This document shows, piece after piece, positions 10,506-18,581 of a DNA stretch of 33,289 nt. This DNA is from Chloroflexota bacterium (GTDB lineage Bacteria > Chloroflexota > Anaerolineae > B4-G1), in the NCBI GenBank assembly GCA_024232355.1, contig JAAEPW010000301.1:1-33289 (forward strand), written 5' to 3'. Each line of letters opens with the position of its first letter. The stretch's first letter is position 1. Both the position numbers and the translations under genes were made by a program. The notes under the pieces were generated by a model. It searched no databases. It saw only the letters and a list, made by a program, of their open reading frames with translations, and had not been told where the DNA came from.

Positions 10506-12215
10506 CTAGAAATGAAAGAGTAACCATAGCAGGCCGACAGTGACAGTGAGCACCATCGAAGGTAGGCCATAGCGCATAAATGTCTTGTAGGTGATTGGAT
10601 AGCCAGCCCGCTCGGCGATGCCGGCCGTCACCAGGTTAGCCGAGGCCCCGATCAGCGAACCGTTGCCTCCCATCGCCGCTCCAATCGAGAGGGCGTAAAA
10701 GAGCACGTTGTTGTCCGCTCCGGGAATCGCGCGGGTCAGGTAAGCGATCACGGGCAGCATCGCCGCTGTGAACGGAATATTGGCGACGACCATCGAGAGG
10801 AATGCGGCGGCATAGGTTACCAATCCCACTGCCAAGGTCAGACGGTCGCCTACCAGATTGCCGAGCAGTACGGCAATTTGGCCAATGAGCCCGACCTCTT
10901 CCAATGCTCCAACGCAGACAAAGAGGCCAATGAAAAACAAAAGCGTGGTCCAGTCTACTGCGCGGATGATCTCGTCCACGTCCGGCTGGATCCAGACCAA
11001 CAGAAAGATGGACCCGATCAATGCCGTGACTGCCGGGGTCAGATGGAATCGCTCGCCGGTCACAAAGAGAATCAGCATCCCGGCAAATACGATACCGGCC
11101 TTGCGCAGTACGACCGGCTTGGTAATGCGGGCGTTGTCGGCCAACTTGGCAGCCAATGTCGGTGAGAGGGTGCTGCCAACGGCCCGGTACTCTTTGCGGA
11201 ACACGAACTGTACGTAGCCAATCAGCACAGTCTGCGCCAGCAACACCCCTGGCGTGAGATTGCTCACAAAGTCGTTAAAGGAAAGACCGGCATAGGAACC
11301 GATCAGGATGTTGGTTGGGGTGCCGATGAGGGTGGCAATACCTCCCACGTTGGAGGCCAGCACCTCTGGAATCAGCAAGGTTATTGGGTTGAGACCGAGC
11401 GCTAGCGCAATCTGGAGAGTGATCGGTGTCATCAACAACATTGAGGTCACATTGTCGAGCAGGGCCGATGCCACAGCTGTCAAACACATCAACACGATGG
11501 AGAGCATCCAGACGCGCCCGCGCGAGATGCGGTAGGCCCAATAGGACAACCACTGAAAGATACCGGTCTCTTCTACCAGGCCAATGACGACCATCATGCC
11601 CATCACCAGGAAAAAGACCTCAAAGTTAATATAGTGGAGCGCCCGCTCAAAGTCGAGGATGAATAGGTCCTGGCTGATGGGAGCGCCGATGTAACTGACC
11701 AAAAAGATGACAGCCATACCGAGCAGGGCGACCAGCGTATTGTGCAGTTTTTCCGTCGCGATCAGCACCAGCAGCCCGACAAAAGTGAGCGTGGCGACCC
11801 AAAATCCGATAGTGATGCGCCGTTCCATCGCGAGGTCAGGCAAGCGCAGGTGGTGATCCTCCTGTAGCGCCTGAAATGTGTCTGGAGTACTGTGCCATTC
11901 TTGATCGTGGAAGTGGGCACGCTGGACATGCACAGTGATACTGTACTGGGGCAATTGCTCCAGGTCAACTAGGAACAATCCATCGAGATTGCTCTCTGCT
12001 TCGCCTATGGTCACCTCATCGTCGAGGACGGTTATGTGTGCACCACTGACCGGCTCTCCTTGGGAATCGAGTAATCGTCCCGTGAGGGTGGGGGTTTGTT
12101 CATCTGCCGCCAGCGGAACCGGCGAGGCCAATAGTGCCACAATCGCAATTGTGACAAAGATCAGGGTCAGGATTGGTTTTGGGGTTCGTGAAAGAATAGC
12201 TGTCAAAGATTTCAT
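10506..12215 (-). CDS. ArsB/NhaD-superfamily ion transporter with N-terminal Ig-like regulatory domain
   Basis: The 569-residue protein has a signal-like first helix ending in PLAADE. An extracytoplasmic beta domain (about 42-125; GRLLDSQGEPVSGAHITVLDD) of the carboxypeptidase-regulatory type comes next. A 10-12 helix ion transporter follows, with the family motifs LLDNVTSMLLMTP and LIGTPTNILIGSYAGLSFNDF and a late mirrored GANLVTAG-type segment. The family includes NhaD Na+/H+ antiporters, ArsB and the P protein; the ion cannot be fixed from sequence. AGGAGGT precedes the ATG on the minus strand. It is followed closely by the Usp gene. Confidence 0.87.
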   Translation of the reverse strand: MKSLTAILSRTPKPILTLIFVTIAIVALLASPVPLAADEQTPTLTGRLLDSQGEPVSGAHITVLDDEVTIGEAESNLDGLFLVDLEQLPQYSITVHVQRAHFHDQEWHSTPDTFQALQEDHHLRLPDLAMERRITIGFWVATLTFVGLLVLIATEKLHNTLVALLGMAVIFLVSYIGAPISQDLFILDFERALHYINFEVFFLVMGMMVVIGLVEETGIFQWLSYWAYRISRGRVWMLSIVLMCLTAVASALLDNVTSMLLMTPITLQIALALGLNPITLLIPEVLASNVGGIATLIGTPTNILIGSYAGLSFNDFVSNLTPGVLLAQTVLIGYVQFVFRKEYRAVGSTLSPTLAAKLADNARITKPVVLRKAGIVFAGMLILFVTGERFHLTPAVTALIGSIFLLVWIQPDVDEIIRAVDWTTLLFFIGLFVCVGALEEVGLIGQIAVLLGNLVGDRLTLAVGLVTYAAAFLSMVVANIPFTAAMLPVIAYLTRAIPGADNNVLFYALSIGAAMGGNGSLIGASANLVTAGIAERAGYPITYKTFMRYGLPSMVLTVTVGLLWLLFHF

Positions 12216-12293
12216 CTACCTCCTATGTCATTGGAGGGATTGTACCGCACTCTGGAAAAGAGGGCAAGTTTGTGCTTTGTCCCCAAACGTGAC

Positions 12294-12335
12294 AATGACT
12301 TGGATGGCATTTCTGGCAATACCAACCAAGTCATT
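12294..12335. repeat. Inverted repeat between acyl-CoA dehydrogenase and transporter genes
   Basis: Arms 12294-12307 (AATGACTTGGATGG) and 12322-12335 (CCAACCAAGTCATT) pair in 13 of 14 positions across a 14-base spacer. On the minus strand it lies 39 bases after the acyl-CoA dehydrogenase stop. It may terminate that transcript or act as an operator for the transporter; it has no T-run. Confidence 0.5.
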
Positions 12336-12374
12336 CTAATGTGAATCGATGCTAAAAAGATCGTGGGTTAAACA

Positions 12375-13589
12375 TTACGCTTCTTGTTGCCATTCTTCTG
12401 GATCATATGCTGGCATCTCGCAGCGTAGTGGACGATCCTCCCGGTAACCTAGCGCATAGCCGGCCTGCATCAATTGGTGAATCTGGCTGGTTCCCTCGTA
12501 AATGCAAGCGCCTTTTGAATTGCGCAGATATCGCTCCACATCGTACTCGTCCGAGTAGCCATACGCCCCGTGGAGCTGAACCGCGTTGGAGGCGGCAGAA
12601 AAACTGGCCTCGGTGGCAAACCACTTGGCCAAGCTCGTTTCCTGGGTGTTTCGCTTTCCTTTGTTTTTTAGATATCCGGCTTTGAGACAAAGCAATCGGG
12701 CCATCTCGTAATCTCGTTTCATAAACGCGATCATCTGCTGGACCAGTTGGTGCTGTCCAATTTCTTTTCCAAAGGTCTCTCGCTCGTGCGCGTACTTTAC
12801 CGAGGCTTCCAGGCAAGCGCGAATCAACCCAGTTGCCCCCGCTGCGACGGTGTAGCGACCATTGTCCAGGCAACTCATGGCGATCTTGAAGCCTTCCCCT
12901 TCTTCTCCTATGCGATTCTCTACTGGCACTTGCACGTCATCCATGCTGATCCAGCCGGTTGATCCAGCCCGCACGCCCAATTTGCCGTGGATGTCACCGG
13001 TGCTAAGCCCCTTCATTCCCCGCTGAACGACAAAAGCTGTGATGCCCCTATGGGCGGGCTCAGCCCGTGGGTCAGTTTTGGCAAAGATCAGGATATTGTC
13101 GGCCACGTTGGCCAGACTAATCCACATCTTTTCTCCATTGAGAACATAGACGTCCCCTTCACGCCGGGCGGTAGATGCCATGCCAGCAACGTCGGAACCT
13201 GCGCCGGGCTCGGTGAGACCGTAGGTGGCAATCTTTTCTCCCCGCGCCTGCGGGACCAGGAAACGTTGCTTTTGCTCCTCCGTGGCCCACTGGAGAAGCC
13301 CCATACTGTTGAGACCTACGTGAACACTCATCAGGACCCGTAGTGAGGTGTCTACACGCTCCAGTTCCTCACAAACCAATCCCAAGGCGATGTAATCCAT
13401 CCCTTGCCCACCGTAGCGGACAGGAACGCAAATGCCACAAATGCCCAACTCGGCCATCCGCTCTACAGCATGCTGGTTGGTCTTGTGCTCTTGGTCGTAT
13501 TCTTTGATGACCGGAGCGACTTCCTTTTCCGCAAAATCTCGCACCATGCGGATAACCATTTCGTGTTCTTTTGTCAGTGCAAAATCCAT
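12375..13589 (-). CDS. Acyl-CoA dehydrogenase, possibly acting on glutaryl-CoA or another pathway intermediate
   Basis: The 404-residue flavoprotein is full length for the family. It shows the FAD-contact motif [21 protein letters not shown], the C-terminal arginine-rich [15 protein letters not shown] segment, [12 protein letters not shown], and the catalytic base Glu365 in [10 protein letters not shown]. The family removes two hydrogens at C2-C3 of acyl-CoAs and passes electrons to ETF. The IYEGT-type position of the base matches short-chain and glutaryl-CoA dehydrogenases. Because the benzoyl-CoA pathway in this window yields glutaryl-CoA, that substrate is attractive but unproven. It is on the opposite strand from the pathway operon, so any co-regulation would be from a separate promoter. 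Confidence 0.85.
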   Translation of the reverse strand: MDFALTKEHEMVIRMVRDFAEKEVAPVIKEYDQEHKTNQHAVERMAELGICGICVPVRYGGQGMDYIALGLVCEELERVDTSLRVLMSVHVGLNSMGLLQWATEEQKQRFLVPQARGEKIATYGLTEPGAGSDVAGMASTARREGDVYVLNGEKMWISLANVADNILIFAKTDPRAEPAHRGITAFVVQRGMKGLSTGDIHGKLGVRAGSTGWISMDDVQVPVENRIGEEGEGFKIAMSCLDNGRYTVAAGATGLIRACLEASVKYAHERETFGKEIGQHQLVQQMIAFMKRDYEMARLLCLKAGYLKNKGKRNTQETSLAKWFATEASFSAASNAVQLHGAYGYSDEYDVERYLRNSKGACIYEGTSQIHQLMQAGYALGYREDRPLRCEMPAYDPEEWQQEA

Positions 13590-13646
13590 TTTTCTACTCC
13601 TTGGTTAAAAAAGTTGATTATTCAATGGTCCATTCGTCGCCAAGAT

Positions 13647-14489
13647 TTAATACCCTGCTCTTTTCTCAGCCAAGGAATAAAGTGGATGAAATGTACACTT
13701 TATTCCTTGTTCGGTCATCAAATCCTTTAATACTGTGCTAACTTGTTGTGTTAGTTCTTTTTGCTGTTCAATTGATAGTTGTTCCTGCAACATCACCGGA
13801 AAGGGGCCCATATCTAGGTTAAAGGCCCAGACTTGTTTGGGGCTCTCGAAGCAAATTTCCTCCGTTTCCTCATAAAGTTTGACATTGGTGAAACCAACTT
13901 TGTGCAGCAATGCTTTCAACTTGACCGGTTTGAATGTGATTGGATTGGGCAACAGTGGTCTGAGTCCAAACTGCCGGAATAGGTCTCGTTGAAGCGATGC
14001 AACAGGACTAAAATAACCAGGAGCCCAGTTAGAGAGAGCCAACTTTCCGCCAGGTTTCAACACTCGCTGCATCTCGACCAGTGCCCGCTCCATGTCTGGA
14101 AACTGAAAGAGGGAAAAACCGCATGTCACGATGTCAAAAGAGGCATTGGGAAAACCTAATTGTTCTGCATCCATTTGGCAGAAAGTGGTATTGGTCAATC
14201 CTTGTGTCTCTGCTGATTGCGCTGCCAGCGATGCCATATTTGCCGCGATATCATTTCCGATTGCCCATCCATCGGAGCCGATCCACTCAACCGCTTGCAA
14301 TGCGATTGCACCGGTTCCAGCACCGACGTCGAGTAACTTGTTTCCTGGCAGCGGATGGAGTATGCTCAACAGTCGTTTGGCAAACTGACCAAATATGCCC
14401 ACTCGATCCTTGGCGTATTCAGCCGCGACTTTTTGCCAGCCCTGTCCGATCAGCCAGCGGACTTGAGTCAAGTTACTTGTTGGAGTCAT
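13647..14489 (-). CDS. SAM-dependent class I methyltransferase (UbiE/Methyltransf_11 type)
   Basis: The 280-residue protein has motif I KLLDVGAGTGAIAL at 51-64, an acidic strand-2 end (GNDIAANM), the CQMDAEQLGFPNASFDIVTC segment, and the post-motif LKPGGKLALSNW. This is the classic Rossmann methyltransferase of the UbiE/Methyltransf_11 group, often used on quinones or small metabolites. The C-terminal ~100 residues give no substrate hint. It lies 57 bases upstream of the acyl-CoA dehydrogenase on the same strand. No link to aromatic degradation is visible. Confidence 0.85.
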   Translation of the reverse strand: MTPTSNLTQVRWLIGQGWQKVAAEYAKDRVGIFGQFAKRLLSILHPLPGNKLLDVGAGTGAIALQAVEWIGSDGWAIGNDIAANMASLAAQSAETQGLTNTTFCQMDAEQLGFPNASFDIVTCGFSLFQFPDMERALVEMQRVLKPGGKLALSNWAPGYFSPVASLQRDLFRQFGLRPLLPNPITFKPVKLKALLHKVGFTNVKLYEETEEICFESPKQVWAFNLDMGPFPVMLQEQLSIEQQKELTQQVSTVLKDLMTEQGIKCTFHPLYSLAEKRAGY

Positions 14490-14498
14490 CAGTAGTTA

Positions 14499-14595
14499 GG
14501 CTTTTCCAGTTTTTACATCCTCCCAAAATTTACGGCAAAGGATTTCATAAATCGCACGCGAGTTACAAAATAACCGGCAAAGCTCTAGGAATTCC
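14499..14595. repeat. TIR-bounded MITE-like element, copy 2
   Basis: Second copy of the element at 8231-8325, with the same end inverted repeats (GGCTTTTCCAGTT and AACCGGCAAAGCT) and the same AGGAATTCC tail. It differs by scattered substitutions and a 2-base insertion, so the copies are not recent. Confidence 0.75.
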
Positions 14596-14724
14596 CTCAG
14601 ATATCGATAGGTGGCTGGCTGTGTTAGTATATTTGAGTGAAATCATTATGCCTGGCAGCCTAGAGTATCCCATGCTTTTGACAGCCTGTCAAGTATGCCG
14701 TAATTCATCCGGTTTGACTTGATG

Positions 14725-14734
14725 GTGACATATA
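14725..14734 (+). promoter_or_regulatory. Direct repeat GTGACATATA, upstream copy
   Basis: Exact 10-base match to 14811-14820. The two copies flank the promoter on either side, as paired regulator sites often do. The regulator is not known; the adjacent PaaX-family protein is the natural candidate. Confidence 0.4.
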
Positions 14735-14761
14735 TTGGTGCGCGGGCGATCAGCCGATGTG

Positions 14762-14790
14762 TTGACACATATAGTGATGTGTGCTATAAT
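14762..14790 (+). promoter_or_regulatory. Sigma-70-type promoter of the paaX-like gene and aromatic operon
   Basis: TTGACA at 14762-14767 and TATAAT at 14785-14790 are both perfect consensus hexamers with the optimal 17-base spacer. The start of transcription would fall near 14797, leaving a leader of about 85 bases before the ATG at 14882. Confidence 0.85.
14765..14782. promoter_or_regulatory. Putative operator palindrome inside the promoter
   Basis: ACACAT and ATGTGT form a perfect inverted repeat around the 6 bases ATAGTG. The palindrome spans the end of the -35 hexamer and most of the spacer, so a bound repressor would block RNA polymerase. Autoregulation by the downstream PaaX-family protein is inferred. 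Confidence 0.6.
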
Positions 14791-14810
14791 GCGGCCAGGT
14801 CGTTCAATTA

Positions 14811-14820
14811 GTGACATATA
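14811..14820 (+). promoter_or_regulatory. Direct repeat GTGACATATA, downstream copy
   Basis: Exact second copy of the 10-base motif at 14725-14734, lying just downstream of the expected transcription start, where a bound protein would act as a roadblock. Confidence 0.4.
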
Positions 14821-14881
14821 ATGTCGCCCCGCTGGATGTGATGCGGACCTCCGAATGACAACGAGCTGAAAGAGAGTTGGG

Positions 14882-15715
14882 ATGTCGCAATCGCAGGATT
14901 TGGTCTTTACTCTATACGGAGACTATATTCGACACCGGGGTGGAGAAGCCTGGACCGGCAGCTTGATCGAGTTATTGAGTCTGTTTGGTTTATCGGGGCA
15001 GGCGGTTCGTTCTACTCTTTCTCGCATGTCCCAAAAGGGTTGGCTGGAGAGTCGCAAGTCTGGGCGGCATAGTTATTATTCCATGACGCCCAAATGTCTC
15101 AAACTGCTGGAGGAAGGTGCGCGGCGCATCTTTCAACCGCGTTGCGATCCTTGGAATGGGCAGTGGCATCTGTTGACCTATTCTATTCCCGAAACCAAAC
15201 GTCACCTGCGACGCAAGTTGCGCAGACGACTGCTCTGGCTGGGTTTTGGCGCTTTGAACCACGTGACGTGGATCTCTCACTGTGATTTGCAATCCGATGT
15301 AGAACAAATAGTGAACGATCTACAGGTCCGCCCCTATGTTGAATTCTTTACCGCCGAACACCATGGCTTTGCCAGTGATCAGGAAATCGTAGCCCGTTGC
15401 TGGAATCTAGAGCAACTCAACGACTATTACGATACCCTCATCGCTCGCTATGATCCTCCATTCCAGGAAAATCAAGCCAGACTGATAGCTGGCAAAGCCT
15501 TGGAGTTACAAGAGTGTTTTGAGCAGCGGTTTATGTTGGTTCACGAATATCGTTTCTCTCCCTACGTGGACCCTAATCTACCGCTGGAATTGTTATCTGA
15601 CGATTGGTTGGGTGGGAGAGCGACACAATTGTTTCAAGAATATCATGACCTGTTGATCGAGAGAGCGGAGGCCTTTGTGGACTCGGTCCTAGCCAAGGCC
15701 CCGGAAAGGAGTTAG
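14882..15715 (+). CDS. PaaX-family transcriptional repressor
   Basis: The 277-residue protein matches the PaaX layout. An N-terminal winged helix opens with [20 protein letters not shown] and continues through [22 protein letters not shown] (helix-turn-helix and wing). A central Cas2-like fold starts at [14 protein letters not shown]. The C-terminal effector domain ends near residue 270. PaaX proteins repress aerobic phenylacetate genes and are released by phenylacetyl-CoA. Here the gene heads an operon for anaerobic benzoyl-CoA breakdown, so the ligand is more likely benzoyl-CoA or a related aryl-CoA; that is inference. The start ATG has only a weak AGAGAG site. The thiolase ATG begins 2 bases after this stop, so the repressor is probably co-transcribed with the pathway. 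Confidence 0.92.
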   Translation: MSQSQDLVFTLYGDYIRHRGGEAWTGSLIELLSLFGLSGQAVRSTLSRMSQKGWLESRKSGRHSYYSMTPKCLKLLEEGARRIFQPRCDPWNGQWHLLTYSIPETKRHLRRKLRRRLLWLGFGALNHVTWISHCDLQSDVEQIVNDLQVRPYVEFFTAEHHGFASDQEIVARCWNLEQLNDYYDTLIARYDPPFQENQARLIAGKALELQECFEQRFMLVHEYRFSPYVDPNLPLELLSDDWLGGRATQLFQEYHDLLIERAEAFVDSVLAKAPERS

Positions 15716-15716
15716 G

Positions 15717-16961
15717 ATGCGAGAGGTAGTTATCGTTGAAGCGGTGCGTACTCCAGTGGGACGGCACGGAGGGGCACTATCGTCTTTTCGACCGGATGAT
15801 ATGGCAGCATTGGTCATCAAGGAGGTGGTCGAACGTGCGGGGATCGAACCCGACTTGATCGAAGACGTATATCTTGGGTGTACCAATCAGGCAGGCGAGG
15901 ATAATCGTAACGTGGCTCGTATGGCGGTCTTGTTGGCCGGTTTGCCGTTTAGCGTGGCCGGAATCACCGTTAACCGGCTTTGTGCCTCTGGGTTGGACGC
16001 CATCAATCAGGCTGCCCGCGCCATCAAGTGCGGCGAGGGCGATATTTTTGTGGCTGGAGGGGTGGAGAGCATGAGCCGGGCACCATGGTCGGTGCCCAAG
16101 ACGACGCGTGCGTTTCCTTGGGGCAACGTGACCATGTATGATACGACCATCGGCTGGCGCTACCCGAACCCCAAAATGGAAGAGATCATCCCGTTGGAGG
16201 GTATGGGCCAGACGGCGGAGAATATCCAAGAAGAGACCGGCATCAACCGCGAAGAGCAGGACGCTTTCGCGCTGGAGAGTCAGCGGCGGGCGGCGGCGGC
16301 CATTGAGGCTGGACGATTCAAGGACGAGATCGTGCCCGTACCCGTGCCGCAGCGCAAAAAGCCGCCATTGATGATCGACACCGACGAGCACCCGCGCATC
16401 AGCATAGACGCCGACGGCAAAGTTGAATTAGCCACCAGCGCCGAAAAGCTAGGCCGGTTACGTGCCGCCTTTCGCGCTGGTGGCACGGTGACGGCAGGCA
16501 CTTCGAGCGGTATCAACGACGGAGCTGCCGCACTGCTGTTGATGTCGGCGGACAAGGCGCAAGAGTTGGGGATCGAGCCACTGGCCCGCTGGGTGACCTC
16601 GGCGGTAGCGGGGGTAAATCCACGCACGATGGGCTATGGTCCCATCCCGGCCACCCGCAAGGCGCTGGAGCGTGCTGGCCTGACTGTTGCCGACTTGGAC
16701 TTGATTGAACTGAACGAAGCCTTTGCTGTACAAGCACTGGCCTGCATCAAGGAATTGGGGCTCGATATGGCCAAGGTAAACGTCAACGGAGGAGCTGTGG
16801 CTTTGGGGCACCCGCTGGGCTGCACTGGCGCTCGGCTGATGGTCACATTGCTGCACGAGATGCAGCGGCGAGCAAAGGCCGGAGAGCAGATGCGGTATGG
16901 CCTGGCGTCCCTGTGTGTGGGGATTGGTCAGGGAGCCTCCACAATTGTGGAAAGAGTTTAA
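15717..16961 (+). CDS. Thiolase, probable 3-oxopimeloyl-CoA/3-oxoacyl-CoA thiolase
   Basis: The 414-residue thiolase has all three catalytic elements: nucleophile Cys89 in [10 protein letters not shown], His365 in [16 protein letters not shown], and Cys400 in CVGIGQGAS. The [21 protein letters not shown] stretch is typical of the PcaF/PaaJ branch, which cleaves dicarboxylic 3-oxoacyl-CoAs. That fits cleavage of 3-oxopimeloyl-CoA to glutaryl-CoA and acetyl-CoA, the step needed after BamA and the dehydrogenase encoded next. AAGGAG sits just before the ATG, inside the end of the repressor gene. The substrate is inferred from branch and context. Confidence 0.9.
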   Translation: MREVVIVEAVRTPVGRHGGALSSFRPDDMAALVIKEVVERAGIEPDLIEDVYLGCTNQAGEDNRNVARMAVLLAGLPFSVAGITVNRLCASGLDAINQAARAIKCGEGDIFVAGGVESMSRAPWSVPKTTRAFPWGNVTMYDTTIGWRYPNPKMEEIIPLEGMGQTAENIQEETGINREEQDAFALESQRRAAAAIEAGRFKDEIVPVPVPQRKKPPLMIDTDEHPRISIDADGKVELATSAEKLGRLRAAFRAGGTVTAGTSSGINDGAAALLLMSADKAQELGIEPLARWVTSAVAGVNPRTMGYGPIPATRKALERAGLTVADLDLIELNEAFAVQALACIKELGLDMAKVNVNGGAVALGHPLGCTGARLMVTLLHEMQRRAKAGEQMRYGLASLCVGIGQGASTIVERV

Positions 16962-16974
16962 AGGGAGTGAGTGA

Positions 16975-17718
16975 ATGGATTTAGAAGGCAAAGTTGCTAT
17001 TGTCACTGGTGGGACGCGCGGCATCGGGCGGGCCATTGTGTTGGATTTGGCCGCCAACGGCGCCGATGTGGCCCTCAACTATCGCAAGAGCGCCGATCTG
17101 GCGGCAGAACTCGCTGATACTATCCGAGAAATGGGCCGTCGCGCGATGATCGTCCAGGCTGATGTATCTGGCTTTGACGACGCCCAGTCGATGGTGCAAA
17201 AGGTATTGGACGAGTTTGGTCGGGTGGATATCCTGATCAACAACGCCGGGATGAACTGGGACGGCGTGGTGTGGAAGATGACGGAAGAGCAGTGGGACCG
17301 GGTGATTGACGTGGACCTGAAAGGCACTTTTAATTATACGCGAGCCGTCACCCCTACTTTTCGCGGACAGGGATCTGGCAAGATCGTCAATATCACGTCT
17401 ATCAACGGCTTGCGCGGCAAGTTTGGGCAGACGAATTATTCAGCGGCCAAGGCGGGTGTGATCGGGTTCACCAAGGCGTGCGCCCGCGATCTGGGCCGGT
17501 ACAGCATCAACGTCAATTCTGTCGCGCCGGGCCTGATCGAGACAGAGATGGTCCAGCAAGCGCCGGAAAAAGTGCGGGAATTGGCCTTGTCGGAGATCGT
17601 GTTGGGGCGGCTGGGGTTGCCGGAGGAAGTGGCTCACGTTGTTACTTTTCTCTGTACCGAGAAGGCGCGGCATGTCACTGGGCAGGTCATTCAGGTGGAT
17701 GGGGGACAGTACATTTAA
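16975..17718 (+). CDS. SDR-family 3-hydroxyacyl-CoA dehydrogenase (FabG-like)
   Basis: The 247-residue classical short-chain dehydrogenase has the cofactor motif TGGTRGIGRA, NNAG, and the catalytic Ser142, Tyr155 and Lys159 (YSAAK). The C-terminus ends in VIQVDGGQYI. It is similar to FabG (3-oxoacyl-ACP reductase), but no fatty-acid genes are nearby. Between a dicarboxylate-type thiolase and a dienoyl-CoA hydratase, it probably oxidises 3-hydroxypimeloyl-CoA to 3-oxopimeloyl-CoA with NAD+. The FabG alternative cannot be excluded by sequence alone. GGGAGTGAG lies just upstream of the ATG. Confidence 0.85.
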   Translation: MDLEGKVAIVTGGTRGIGRAIVLDLAANGADVALNYRKSADLAAELADTIREMGRRAMIVQADVSGFDDAQSMVQKVLDEFGRVDILINNAGMNWDGVVWKMTEEQWDRVIDVDLKGTFNYTRAVTPTFRGQGSGKIVNITSINGLRGKFGQTNYSAAKAGVIGFTKACARDLGRYSINVNSVAPGLIETEMVQQAPEKVRELALSEIVLGRLGLPEEVAHVVTFLCTEKARHVTGQVIQVDGGQYI

Positions 17719-17733
17719 GAGTGGGAGGAAAGC

Positions 17734-18504
17734 ATGAGTTTTGAATTCATTCAGTTTGACATAAGCGAAGGCGTGGCGCGGTTGACGTTGAACAAGCCGC
17801 CGTATAACGTGCTCGATATCCCAATGATGCGCGAGATCAACACCGCGCTGGAGGGGCTGGGCGACGTCAAGGTGCTAGTCTTTCAGGCAGCCGAGGGCAG
17901 CAAGGCGTTCTCGGCCGGGGTAGACGTCTCTGATCACACCGCCGACAAGGTGGGCGAAATGATCGAGGTCTTTCACCGCATCTTTTTCCTGCTCGACGAG
18001 TTGGAAGCGCCGACGGTCGCTGTGGTGGGCGGCGCAGCGCTGGGTGGTGGGTGCGAATTGGCACTGTTCTGCGATATGATCGTCGCCTCGGAAAAGGCTA
18101 GCTTTGGCCAGCCGGAGATTCAGGTGGGCGTGTTTCCGCCCGTCGCGGCGGTGGCGCTGCCGGAGATCGTCGGCCCCAAAAAGGCTATGGAGATGGTGTT
18201 GATCGGCGACCGCGTCCGGGCTGCTGAGGCCCAGAGGCTGGGACTCGTCAACCAAGTCGTGCCGCCGGAAGAACTGCAAACCGCAGCCGACGAGTTTGTG
18301 GGCAAGCTGGCCAAGCTGAGCGGCGCTGTGCTCCGTCTGACCAAGCGAGCAGTGCGAATGGGCATCACCCACACGGGCCGCTTTGCCGAGGGGCTGACAG
18401 CTGTCGAGGAATTGTATCTGGGTCCACTGATGGACACCGAGGATGCCCACGAGGGCCTGACCGCCTTTATGGAGAAGCGATCACCGGTCTGGAAAGATAA
18501 ATAA
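17734..18504 (+). CDS. dch: Cyclohexa-1,5-diene-1-carbonyl-CoA hydratase (crotonase family)
   Basis: The 256-residue crotonase-fold protein has the oxyanion-hole segment FSAGVDVSDHTADKVGEMIEVFH, a signature I associate with dienoyl-CoA hydratases (Dch/BamR) of anaerobic benzoyl-CoA pathways. Both crotonase glutamates are present: Glu108 in GGGCELALFCD and Glu128 in FGQPEI. It should add water to the diene made by the benzoyl-CoA reductase, giving 6-hydroxycyclohex-1-ene-1-carbonyl-CoA, the substrate of Had at 30747-31856. The next gene downstream is bamB. The gene is G+C-rich and uses almost only CGN arginine codons (10 of 11 by hand count), unlike bamC and bamG. Confidence 0.88.
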   Translation: MSFEFIQFDISEGVARLTLNKPPYNVLDIPMMREINTALEGLGDVKVLVFQAAEGSKAFSAGVDVSDHTADKVGEMIEVFHRIFFLLDELEAPTVAVVGGAALGGGCELALFCDMIVASEKASFGQPEIQVGVFPPVAAVALPEIVGPKKAMEMVLIGDRVRAAEAQRLGLVNQVVPPEELQTAADEFVGKLAKLSGAVLRLTKRAVRMGITHTGRFAEGLTAVEELYLGPLMDTEDAHEGLTAFMEKRSPVWKDK

Positions 18505-18581
18505 CTATTGCATGGATGAGGATTGGGTCTGGCTATGGTGGATCGCTGCTAGCGAGTGGAGATATTTGAGAGGGACTAAAA

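Larger units (their letters stand above)
14490..14881. other. Intergenic control region between methyltransferase and paaX-like gene
   Basis: These 392 bases hold no convincing gene. From left to right they contain the second MITE-like element (14499-14595), a direct repeat GTGACATATA at 14725 and 14811, a consensus promoter at 14762-14790 and a palindrome across its spacer. The methyltransferase reads away to the left, so this is a divergent promoter region. Confidence 0.8.

Noticed and set aside
14081..14722. Plus-strand open frame spanning the methyltransferase gene and the intergenic repeat
   Set aside because: It is antisense to the methyltransferase and runs through a repeat; the protein has no recognisable motif.
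14882..15715. PaaX protein as a sign of a CRISPR-Cas locus because of its Cas2-like fold
   Set aside because: The fold resemblance is general to PaaX; no repeats with spacers or cas genes are present.
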